This document shows, piece after piece, positions 35,001 through 46,400 of a stretch of DNA of 62,420 nt. The notes under the pieces are model-generated. The model did no database searches. It worked only from the letters and a program-made list of their open reading frames with translations, and was not told where the DNA came from. Source of the DNA: Lactarius indigo (lineage: Eukaryota; Basidiomycota; Agaricomycetes; Russulales; Russulaceae); contig JAFKAC010000213.1 in the NCBI GenBank assembly GCA_025766275.1, positions 1 through 62,420 on the forward strand. Direction: 5' to 3'. How positions within the stretch are numbered: the stretch's first letter is position 1; each line of letters begins with the position of its first letter. Position numbers and translations under genes: made by a program.

Positions 35001-36916
35001 CGAGTCGGTCTCAGATCCGACGCCGGATAGGTGGGCGCACCACTCCTATGTTAGTCATTGCAATAGGTTTGATTCACAACCTCCTATCTGTTTCGGTGTA
35101 GACATCCTCGCCATTCCTTGGGAGAGTCGCGGCGCCGCTTTGATATATTTCACGGTACGTTTCTTCGGGGCATGATCCCGGGGTTACTCTGTTCACGCGA
35201 CTCCGCTGATTATAGGGCGACGACATCGTAAGCACTTGCTGATTTTGTTTGGTTTCTAAACACTGAAAGCGCGCACGTGATAGTTCAATCGATCTTTGCG
35301 CCTGAAAGCGAACAAAATGGGATATTCGCTCAATCAGCGGGGCCTATTCGAAGGGGTCGTGCGATCTGTCGAGGATCGGGCCATCAAGACGAATGCAGGT
35401 GAGCTCTCGAACACGTCTTTTTTCATTCCGAGTTTTCTTTTCGTTCTCCGCTCCCACATCTTCTTCTCTTGCCTTTGGGAGAGAGCTTGCGCGAGGTGCT
35501 CTCACCTACATTTGGCCTGCTGATCCGTTGCACCACTGGTGGCTGCACTGCTAAAAACTGATGGCGATGTCAATGTCAAATATCCCCTGGTGGTGCTGTG
35601 TGATCGAGTGGAGACGGGTTCCAGGCTCTCAGCACCCACAAGCTAACGGGCGCTAGTGACCACTTCTGGGCGGGTTTCAAATATCTCGTTGCTACGCGCG
35701 ATCAATTCGCTTGTCCGCTTCTTGGCCAAATTTATGCTGCCCAGCGAGTGGTTAAGTTTTTACCGTCCGCAAGGTTCCTTGTTTTGTGTTCCCGATGAAC
35801 GGGATACTTGTGAAACGAGTGGAGTCATCAACGTCTACTAAGCGCTCAAGGAAACTTTACCTCCCTTGGGTACTTGGCTTCCTCACAGCCAGAGCATTGT
35901 TCAGCGTCCCACGCTGCCCGATCTTATCAGATCACGTCACTTCTGTCGGCAGACGGTTGCACCTCATGCGTCGGATATGTGGGGCTCCCACACCGGCGCG
36001 TTGGCGACAGACGGTGGCGAAGCGGGCTCCATTCACCTCGAGGGAAACCGAGAGCTTCTTTCTCTTTGGTGGTGATCACAAAAGCGTGCTGTTTTCCAAT
36101 CACTTGTCTAGTTTATCTCCACATGACCCGATTACAGATGGAAACAGTTATGAGTGGAGGGGGAAGGCCCGCGTGCGCACCCACTCTTCACTTGCGGCTT
36201 TGGCCTGGTACCCGCCGACAACACGGTTTATGTTCCCCTTTCCTGGTTGTTGCACCTAGCAAAACAGATGACGGGGGCCGACTGGAAAAGGTCCCGTTGC
36301 TTTGACTGGTCTACTTTTGGTTGCGCCGAGCCAGATCTGGGGGTTGGGGGTGGGGCTGGCAAGGAGCGAACTTACGTTTCTGTGGCGTCCGCCCGAGTGT
36401 ACGGGTCCAGACGGCTTTTTCCGCACACAGCGGGTTCCGGCCGCCCAGTCTTCGCTTTTTCTTTTCTATTGCCTTCTTTCTTCCCGTACCTTGACTGCGA
36501 TCAGAACCGGGTATCGCTACGCGCTTACTCGGACAGGGACCGCTTTCCCCCCTTTTTTGTTTTCCATTTTTCGTTTCCATTTTCCAGTATGGTTGCTTTC
36601 TCTCGATGGACCACTGACATTTTGGTTTTTCGACAGGGAACATGATTGCGTCAGAAACGGAGGAGGAGATTTTTCGGATTTTGGGTACGTCTCAATCATC
36701 AAAAAAAAAAAAATTAGTTGCAAAGATTGGGCAAGGGGTGCCAATAGTTTATGTAGTGGGGCCCTGGCGCCTGTGACTGGGAAACAGGCGGCGATTGCTT
36801 GTTTTGTGTGTTTATTGGGCTGTGTATATGGCTGACGTTGCTTCTCTCCCTTCACTGGGTTCCATATTACAGGTGTTCCGTGGGTGGAGGCACACGAGCG
36901 CGCGGTTCGGGGATGA
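32031..36916 (+). CDS. DNA polymerase lambda / Pol4 (family X)
   Basis: Repair polymerase for gap filling in non-homologous end joining and base excision. Seventeen exons sum to 2421 nt (806 residues), in frame: 32031-32137, 32364-33024, 33094-33440, 33543-33825, 33884-33959, 34012-34103, 34162-34261, 34323-34442, 34503-34565, 34617-34668, 34723-34793, 34854-35030, 35102-35154, 35216-35227, 35284-35398, 36637-36684, 36873-36916. Domains: BRCT (YLKDYVIFYAGGDLTY... MTLRALGLKGLSEIP), an 8-kDa lyase-like region (KWRVFSYTKAIAAL, LNGVGDKTAQKIMEI), fingers (IYGVGQSIAYAWYF), palm metal ligands (GDIDIMVTR, third Asp in RRRIDILAIP), then GDDIFNRSLRLKANKMGYSL and the tail IASETEEEIFRILGVPW. A 12-nt exon encodes GDDI. 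The final exons lie beyond a 1238-nt intron and would be missed by a simple ORF search. Exon 3/4 boundaries are the least certain. Confidence 0.9.
35399..36636 (+). other. unusually long intron of the Pol lambda gene
   Basis: This 1238-nt intron (donor G|GTGAGC, acceptor CGACAG) sits in a gene whose other introns are mostly 50-70 nt. It contains frames without recognisable domains and several T-rich stretches. Length suggests an inserted sequence, but I find no terminal repeats or duplication that define one. Confidence 0.7.
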
Positions 36917-37414
36917 AAAAGGGCCCACTCTGAAGGGAAGGGGGAATCCCTGGCGAAAAGGGTAAAGCTAAAGGGACGCCCTGTTTGGAAACGGTTACCA
37001 TTGTTGTTACTGTTGTTGTCGTATTGACGGATTCGCGGGAGTCCCGTAAGTATGACCCAAGAACGGAACGGGTAGGTGGGGAAACCGGAAAAGCGATGCT
37101 AATCGGATTGTTATCGCCAAATGAGAAAGAGGTTTGGAAGCGAGGAATGAAGAGGGCTCGCCAGACGGTCGGGGTGTCTCATGTGTTTGATGAGATCCCA
37201 GAGCGGAAGTAAATCGGCGGTATGACTGGGACCGGCGCTCCGGCTGTGTGGGAGCGAGGGCGGGCACGTGCTGTGCCGAGCCGGAATTGTGGATGGATGT
37301 GGCCGTGTCCGTGTCCGTGGAATTGATAATTCACTGATACTTAAGCCCACGCCCGAGACCCGAAGTTAGGTCCCTTCCCCCTCCCTCGTCCCCATCCTCA
37401 TCGTCCCTTCAGCC
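36917..37414. promoter_or_regulatory. intergenic region upstream of the velvet gene
   Basis: About 500 bp with no coding motif, presumably the Pol lambda terminator and velvet promoter. A pyrimidine-rich stretch (37371-37410) lies just before the velvet ATG. Confidence 0.4.
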
Positions 37415-40411
37415 ATGGACGGTTCCCGTGAGTACGAGCTCAGTGTCAGACAGCAGCCCAAGCAAGCCAGGATGTGCGGTGTCGGAGGTATGTCCCTCCC
37501 TCTCTCTTTCCTCCTTTCAAAGACACTTACTCATCCAACCACAGCCGATCGTCGTCCAATCGACCCACCTCCCATCGTCCAGCTGCGTGTACTGGACAAA
37601 GCTAGAAAAAACCTTCCATCGCCTTCCCCGTCGCCACCACCCCAGCAGCATCACCAACAGCCATCGCACCCCCACGCACACACCCACGACTCTGCTGGTC
37701 CTCTGGACGCCTCCATGCTCACTCCAGCCGGCTTTGGCGCGGGCCCGTTCCTCCAGAACCCGTATTACTTTATGTTTGCCAGCCTTGCCAAGCCAGACGA
37801 CGATACGGAGTTGCATTGGATGAAGGTGCGTTCCCGTGCTTCTTTCGCCACTCACTCTTTCACATTCGAAAATGCGCGTTCCTTCTCGTCTTCTTGCTTA
37901 TCTAGGACGGAAAGACGCGTTGCACGACCGGATCTGTGGTGTCGTCCCTGTATCACCTCAAGGACTCGGAGAATGACAACCGAGACGCTGGGTTCTTCGT
38001 TTTTCCGGATCTTAGCGTTCGACAGGAGGGCTCCTACCGTCTCAAGCTTTCCCTTTTCGAAGTTGTAGGGTGTGTTTTATATTTTATTTTTTCATTTATC
38101 AATCGTCTTCTGTCTCTTGCTCTCTCTTCACACCCATCCCCTCCCCCGCTCCCTATCTTGCGCGCTTCAAGTCCCATTTCACACCACGTCACAACCTATT
38201 TCTTCCCCCTCCAGGCGCTGTTCTGTGTCCCTCTTGTGCAGTTTCGTTCTTGTCTCGTCCGCTCTAGTCGCGGCTTTTTGTCCATTAGCGCGTCGCGTGT
38301 CCTTCATTCCGTTCCTCTCTCCGGCGGCTTATGACAGCAGTGGGCTAATCACGTTTCCAGATCAAATGTTTATCATTGCAAGTCAATCTTCTCAAGTCCT
38401 TTCTATGTGTACACCGCAAAGAAATTTCCGGGGATGGAAGGTTCGCCTCCCTTTCCATTACTTCTAATCGGCCATGCAGCTTATGCGTTGCTTTCTATCA
38501 TAAGAGTCCACCGCGCTCTCGTGTTCTCTTGCTGACCAAGGCATCAAGATACGAATCCGCAAGGACATTCGACAGAGAAAACCTCGTACCTCGAACTTTC
38601 CAATTACGAACGGCCAGCCCTTGGGACCCGGCATACCCATCAACGAAGATGAGAGCGATCGTGAAAGTGAAGTGCGGCACGATGATCACAACGACACGAC
38701 CAACAATCACAACTCGCTCGCCAATATCACTAGCAAGCCCCCGAGCAACAGCCGCAAGCGACCTGAGCGTGAAGTAGAGAAGGAACGTGATCGTGATACG
38801 AAGCGTCCGAGGGTCGATGGCGATGAGGCTGAACCTGCTCCCAACCCTCCTCCAAGTACTGGGGAATGGGGAATCGATCCAGCGCTGGCGCCCGGGGGTC
38901 CGTCTAGCTCTTATGAGCATCCTCGCTCTACTACGACCAGCGTCCCTCCACCGCCACCACCTGCCCCCGGCTATCCCCTGCCCCCTCCAGCTCAACATCC
39001 CACGTACGAACAACCTCCTCCGCCACCTCAGCATCACGCTCCGCAACCCACTCATCATCCCACGCATCCTCCGCAACATCCAACCCCTCATCACTACTCA
39101 GCACCTCCGCCCCAATCGGTGCACCCTGCCCATCATCCTTCACACCCACCTCCGCCTCCACCTTATCATCCGCAGTATGCGTCATCCTGGCCTCAGCATC
39201 AGCACCCACCCCCACCTCAGCACCAATACGACCATTATCAACCGCACTACTCCCATCAGTATCCGCCGCCTCCTCGGTATGCTTCTACTGGATACGATCC
39301 GTATCCACCTCCCCCTCCGCAGCAGCAGAGTGTTCCTGCGTACGCGCCAGGCGCCACTGGTTATTATCCGCAGTACGGTCGGCCCGGAGAATATGGCCAG
39401 TATGCACCTCCACCTCCACCGCCTGGGCCCGAGGCCCAGAACTCAGCAGGCGGCAGGAATCCGCCGGCATACGGGCAGTACCAACCTCCTCCCCCTCAAC
39501 AGCCTCCTCCCCCACCAGCGACGTCCTCGCCGGGGAATACGTCCCGCACACCATCGTATCAGTACCCGCCACAGCCACCTCCCCCGGCGAATGGCGAGAA
39601 CAACTACCCGCCGCCGCCTCCACCTCCGTCAACGACTAGTAGTGCCAATGGGCGTGCAAGCACAGGTCCCACTGCGCCCGCACCCCCGCCTGGACCAGGT
39701 GCTGCGAGTGTATATTATCAGAATAATACACCTGCTCCCCGTGGATATGGGACGCCGCCGCCGCCTCCACCAAATGCATATCCGCCTTATCACCAACAGC
39801 ATCCTCCGCCGCCGCCGCCGGCCCATCACGCATCACCGCCCGGACATTACCCGCCGTATCAGCACGCGCCACCCCCGCCCCCGCCGCACCAGCACTGGGG
39901 GAGCACGCCAAGCTATGCGCCGGCGCCAGCCCCAGCGCCGGGAGTGTACCAAGGACAAGGCCAGAGCCAGAACGGCGGATGGGAGAGCGGAGCGGCAACT
40001 TCGGGACACAGCAGTGTTCCGGCGTCTTCGCGGGAAAACGGCCCTGTGGCCACACCGACGGCACCACCACCACCACCACCAGCAGTAGGTGGTGGTGCCA
40101 CGAGCACGGGCCCCAGCAGTACTGTCGGGAACGTCGGGCCGGGACTGCAGTTGGCGCCGCTGCGATCGTCGCGCGATGATCGTCCTGAGCGGGAGCGAGA
40201 CACGCGAGCGGAGCTGAAAGATGATCGGGAGCGGAGGAAGCAGGACCCCCGGGAATCGTGGGGCCATGGACATGATCATGCTCATAGCCATGGACACGGG
40301 CACCATGGTGGAGGCGCGCCGCCGAGTTCTCTTGGGACTGCGAGTGGGCGCGATCGCACGCGAAAGAGGTTGAGCATCGGGAGCATACTCACTCATGCTG
40401 AGGATCAATAG
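37415..40411 (+). CDS. Velvet-family regulator with long Pro/His-rich tail
   Basis: Velvet factors bind DNA through an NF-kB-like fold and link development with secondary metabolism. Five exons (37415-37487, 37545-37825, 37906-38069, 38361-38440, 38505-40411) give 834 residues. Velvet domain: QQPKQARMCGVG, DRRPIDPPPIVQLRVLD, then a Pro/His/Gln-rich insert, NPYYFMFASLA, DGKTRCTTGSVVSSLYHLKD, GFFVFPDLSVRQEGSYRLKL and, across a 291-nt intron, VYHCKSIFSSPFYVYTAKKFPGME and LADQGIKIRIRKD. The insert resembles the split domain of VelB, but VosA-type cannot be excluded. A basic stretch (SRKRPEREVEKERDRD) may be a nuclear signal. The remaining roughly 570 residues are Pro, His, Tyr and Gln rich with long Pro runs, ending in a charged segment with His-Gly repeats. 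Confidence 0.9.
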
Positions 40412-43400
40412 GAGCCTTGTGAAATTCTGACAAAGGAGGAAGAAAGAAAAGCTCAAAGACGTCTCTCACCCTTGTTTCTCATTTTCTGGTCGTGTTTTTT
40501 TTTTTTACGTGTTTATTCTGTGCCGCTTCCACTACTCACTCACACAAACTTTTTACTTTTGCGGAAGCTGGACTACCACCAAATCCCCCCCCTCTCTCTC
40601 TTTCTTGATGCTTTTTCTTTTCGCTCCTCTGAACCTCACTTCTCACTTTGACATGCAGAAACTTACTTGAATGTAGCACCTCATCCGTTCCGGCTCCCAA
40701 CGAAGCGAGTTTTGCTAGTTGAATTCTGTCGTTGGTAGTCATTTGAAATGTATCATGTCGGAAAAATTCCCTTTTCATCATAATCAGCCCCCCTCGCTAA
40801 AAAAGAATTCGTAGGCTTCTGTGATTTATGATTTTAGTTACCTTCTTCCCCCTTGTGGCCTCGGGAAAAACCGCTGAAACGAGACAAACGTGCGTGCGTT
40901 CCCTTTGCCATGTCCCAAACCCAAATGGAGCGTGAAAGAGTAGCATCAATCATCAATCACACTAGAGGCCGCTTCGGAGGCGCGCAAGTGACGCGTCCTA
41001 CTGGTGGATAAACGCGTCTTGTCCTCCCGCGTCCTGTCCTGTCGCCCTGAAGGGAAGCACCACCGTTGTCCAGCCGACACTAAACTAAACGCATCTCGGT
41101 TTGTGAACGCGGTGGTGCGCGGGGTTCGTGCTCTATTATTTTTTTTGGGGCTATTATACAGCACTGAGGTAGAGTCGCGCTTCCGGTGCGCCTGGATCAA
41201 AATTTCGATATTCCAAATTCCAAAAAATGTCAGCGTGTAAGCGAAATTTTAGAGTTCAAGTTGAAGAGTTAGTAGTAAAACTCTAGCTAGCTACCAGGAA
41301 TGACTTGGACTTTGTCCTCACCTATATCCGAGTCGGAAGGTACCAGTACTCTTTTTGCCGCAGCGTCTTTTTTTTTTAATTCACAGGTAAAAACTGTCCG
41401 TTTCGTTTCGAGTGTCTTCGCGTCCTGCTTCTTCTCCGTCGTTTGCAGAAAGGGGGGCTGGCTGCCCCCCGGCTGATCTCGCAGTATCGGGATTGGCCTG
41501 CTCCTGGGGGGTTTGTTGACTGCTCGCGGCTGCTTCGCTAGCGGGTGTGGATGGGCTATTAGGTCAAAACGAAGTTGTCGCGATGCTACTGACAAACCTA
41601 CTAAATGCGATGGACTGATTCCACGCTCGTCAAGGTGCTGTATCAGCAGGACTAGGCTGTTGGCTTTTCGATTACACAGAGACTCTCTAGGAAGGCACAG
41701 CCTTTAAAAGAACGAACGTGCGTGCGTGCGTACCAAGAAGACCACCATAGACCCTGCGGGATCTCTTTGATTCAGATCTTGAATATATTTCTGAAGTGCA
41801 ATGCCCCGGAATATGCTGGGGACAGTGCGGTACTTTCCGGACAGCGGGGCTCCCCAAAACTATAACCTTACTGTAGCTAGGGTCCACATGCGCTGCCGAC
41901 GCACCTCGAAGGAGGCGTGGCAGTCTTTGTGCGTTTACCCCCGACCCTGAGGAGCTGATCGCGCTGTTCACGAAATGATACAGTAGAGAAGGCCCCTCCA
42001 ACGAGCGGACCCCATATACTTGTTTTTTTTTTTTTTTTTAAAAATCGTGGCTAATCTTCCTTCTGAGTTGGGATTTGGGGAGTGCCTGTGGCAATCATGA
42101 GGGGGCATGGCATGATGAGACTCTAGCTGGCCTACTTCACGTACTCGTAAGGGGGACGCTCGCAAAGTCTCATTCCCACTCGCCCGCTGATTTTTTTTTT
42201 TATGGACGTCTTGTGTTGTCCGCCAGGGCTGCAAAGGATATCGGAACCTACTCGACCATTTTCGGAGAGGACGCCGCTATTGAACGTATCACACGTTTGA
42301 CCCATCGGCACGCCGTTATCGTCCGCAGAGTCAGGAAGTGGGACAGGAAGGGTAATTACCCTTCTTGTCCAACTTCCTGGCTCTACGTAGGCAGTCCTTG
42401 ATCTGGACCTGCAGCCTCGTCCCTCCCCCCTTCCTACTCCCCATTGGCATCACAGTGCTGGCCACTGCACTATGTTAATACGTCGGGGTATGGTGAACTT
42501 TTCCCGGTGCAGGACGCAACCCAAGACAAACGGTGTGGGACCAGCGGCGCGGGCCATGCGCTATAAATAAACCAGCGGGAAAAAGAATAGAAGGCAGGTA
42601 TACAGAGAAGCGAGGGAACGAGGACGGTGTAGACCGTTCCGGTAACCGCAGGGAGAAGCGGCGTGATATACTTCTTGCTTCCTGAGCTTGCTTTGCTCCA
42701 ATTGGGACGATTCAGCGGGTCCGTGGCAAGGTCGAGAATATCTGCGGAATTTGGTATTGACGTAAAGAACGAGCCAATCACTCACCATATACTACATAAA
42801 ACACGAAGGCTGGCCACGAGGCAAGCCACTTTGCGTTTTGCCGTATAGCTGGCAGTAAACAAAGAGGTTGCTCTGGAGAACGCAGCGACGAATAACGAGG
42901 GCGGGGAAGAGCGGGTCGCGACCGCGTGGTGCGGGAGGGTTACGGTTCGATACTGTAGGGCATCCATCTACGTAGAGTCTGATTGGCCATCTGCTTATCG
43001 TGTTAAATTATTGCCCTCGTCCGCTTGCTCTGGGACGAAGAGATACCCTCTGGGGTGGCCCAGACCCGACTTTGGTCAGGACAGTTCGCCCGCGGGATAT
43101 AAGTTATACGCGACGATTTCCTGGCAGGAACGGGGGCGGCACTAGGCGGCATCCCTCTGGAGGTATGCGTCTTTGGGTATGCCTACGTTCCAGCAGACAA
43201 CGAATGTGAATCCCCATTCCCCGGAGTAGGCCTGACGACGGTCGGCGCGACAGAGACACCCCATTTACATTCTCAGCGGTTGCGTGCGTGAGGTGTCGCG
43301 CTAGTTAGCTCGGGACAGTGAACACGTGCGCGAAACACGTACTCGCTTGGGGTCGCCGCCTCCTTCTCGCTCCCCTGCAGGGCAAATGTCGAATGGGATC

Positions 43401-46400
43401 GGATTTTTTTTTGAGGAACGCCAACTTCTTCGCATGGCCAACGAGGTCATACCCCATCGGAACACGTGAATAAACTGAAATGGATGTTAGAATGTCACTC
43501 TAGAGTAGTCAGAGAGGCTATTTCTCCATTCATGGGTGGATGGACGTGTCTCTTTGGTTCGTACCTTCCGTCGCTGTACCTGCCAGTGGTTATCATATAA
43601 CTTGGTTGGTGATAGTGATCTGCTTCTCAGTAACTGCGCCCCGTGACCGAAATTGCGTGGTCACTGCGCCTTGTATCGCTTCCCAGCCCCATTTCTTTCA
43701 TCGAGGTTCGTGGGTTCGTTGGGGGGGAAGGGTTGGCATCTTCTCTGAGCACCTTGGGATTGGTACTTCTTGCTATCGAGACGGTGGTTCTCCTGCCGCA
43801 CTCCTGTCCCTTCTCGTGGCTAAAGAAGGTCGTCGCCCTTTTGATTGCCGTCGAAAGTCGCAACACGCGCACAGTTCCATCGCAGGTGCCATGCGATTCC
43901 CATGGTGACTCGTCTCCTCCGCACATTGACGGCCTGTGCGACGGCACCACCGGACGAGGACGCATTCCTGTTGCCGTGACAAGCCAGGTGTCACCCGCGT
44001 TACGGCGTGTTCCAACCATCCCGTTAGCTCTTGATTCGATACGCCCACAGGAGATAGTAGGTTCGCTTTCGTTGCCTGACTTCCAGCCCCAAGAGGGTCG
44101 AGGAACTCACCAAGGGTTTGATACATGCCGTTAGGTCGTATGTACGAGACGACGGTCACAGAACGACCCCGAGATTGAGGTACGGCATCTTTCCAAAATT
44201 CCGAGGAAGGATGTAGGGCCGCGTTTCCATGCAACCCCCTTAGGTTAGAAGCGTCAGATCACCTACGAAGAAAAAAAGACAGGTTTTTCGTTTTTCATGC
44301 CACAGGATGTTTCGGATAACTTCTTTCCGTCTTCCTAAGTCTTCGTCGCGATGAATTGTCGAAAAAAAAAGAGGATGGGACATCTTTTTACGTCCACTAT
44401 GACTAAGGATAGACGGAACTCATCGTTGTCTATATTGTCGGTTACTGACGAGCCATCGTAGCCTGTCCGGGCCCTCTACTGCCACGCATTTTGGCCTGCA
44501 ATTTTTTCAAAACGCATAATGGATTATGTCAGTGGATGAGCGGATGGCACGACTCGGAATTCAAGCGGAAATTACCTCCGTGGAGTTTTGGTTCCCGGGC
44601 CGCTTCGCGAAGCGCTACGTTCGACGGCCGTTACACTTGCGTTGCCGGCCTATCCGGAACGGTGAATAAGGGTGAGCGGACCGGGGAGGTGTGCGTAGCT
44701 CCCCGAAAGCTTGTCAAAATTCAAAGGTGTCCTTGTTACAGGGTCTCACATCTCATAGAGACAAGTTTGGTCGCCATTCCAGGTCCACGGCGCACTGAAA
44801 CAGAAATTCATTGAACTAGGCAATTGGGCGAGACGTATGTCTGCCAATCATGAAAGACTACCGATGAAAAAGAGACCTCCGCACCGGCTGCGCGAGTATA
44901 TTCCATTCTGTTGGGATGACACGTCGGCGAGACTTCCTTCTCCAACAGAGTTTCTCTTTCAAGGGGAAGCACGACACTAGTAGCCCAGTTGGCCATGCGG
45001 CTGAACCTTCTGATATCGTCATTAATGGTAGGCAGGTCCGTGAGGTTAACGCAGAAACAACAACCCACCAACGAAATACACGAACGTTATTGAGAATTTC
45101 CAAGTCGCCCCATTTTTGGCTCAGCTCATCGACTGGTCAACGGCATCGCGGGATGCCTGAGAGCACGCTGTAATGCCGCATCCGAGTCCAGGGAGCAAGA
45201 TTCGAGTTTGAGCCCCGAGCTCAGTTCAAGTTGAGGCTGCGGGGTGTCGAGGCCAATTTTGAGCTGCTCTGATCATTGAAGCTGTTCGGTGATGCAGGGA
45301 CAGAGAAGGTAGAGTCGGGATCTGTGCCCCGCTGGATAGGTGCCGGTGCTTGAGATGGACTAAATGCCAGACAACACTGGCACGACAGCCCTACTAGTCA
45401 CAATTCAGTAGGGGAGCGGCCAAAGTGTAGGAGACGCGAACTATACCTAATCACTTCACTTCACGTGGGGTGAATGCACGACATAGGGATGCGAAAATAG
45501 GACTTCTAGACATACATACATTGAGCCTTCGCTCCTCCCCGACCAAAGAAAGAAAAGAAAAGAAAATTTCGAGGTGGTACGGTCGTGGATCGGGGTCAAA
45601 CTCCCAGGAGCTGTGTTCTGATGTTCTGATCCAGGGCTAGGATAGACCGTTTCCCTCTCGGGGTTGAGGTTGGGGTCCGGGAGTCAGCATCCAGTCTAAG
45701 GTTGCAGTGTAGCTTGTTGTCAGGGTCCTCTGGGAGCATCGATTTCGTCGGAGTACGCGTTTAGCGCTTGCCTGTCGATGTGGACCTAAACAATTTTTTC
45801 GGACATCGTGTAACTTACGACCAAGCCTTGCACATGCCTCATCCAAACCCATGGAGATATCTCTATCAACACGCACAGGTGGGATTGAATCTGTGCAACT
45901 GGCACTGGATGCGTGTCACCTAATCGACGCTCGGAAGTCGCTGGGCAGAGACGACCAACCCAACGAAGTGCGTCGCGCATTATGGAACTTACAGATGCCG
46001 TAGTGGCGTGAGCGGTGCGAATGGCCTTGGGAATGCTCTTCTCATGTGGGTCAGCGAGAGCCCATGCCGTTATTCGTACCCTCGCCCGACGACAGATACG
46101 CCACAGCTGCCGAGAGTGAGCGATGATAGGAGCAGTGACAGGACTGATGAAAAACCCGCGCGCTGGTCATCGCCCGTGGTGAGTGGCAGAATTAGCTTCT
46201 TCTTGGGCGATGACTAGTCGGACACAATACGTGTCAGGGAGAGTCGAGGGATTCTGAGGTAATAATGTAATGGCTGCGAGTGCGCCGGATAAGTGATATA
46301 TTGGATACATTTGTATGACAGTGGCGCAGCGGCGTAAGCATAGGGCTCCTTTCTGAGTTTATGGCGAGAGGTGTGCACGAGCTACCTCGACTGGGACGAA

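Noticed and set aside
35656..36645. Overlapping ORFs inside the long Pol lambda intron
   Set aside because: None carries a transposase, reverse transcriptase or other motif; considered as transposon genes and not supported.
38787..40088. 433-codon Arg/His-rich plus-strand ORF
   Set aside because: A shadow frame of the velvet tail, produced by its CCN/CAY-rich codons.
42210..42352. Short plausible frame with ITRLTHRHAVIVRRVRKWDR
   Set aside because: Looks protein-like but matches no family I know and does not extend; too little evidence.
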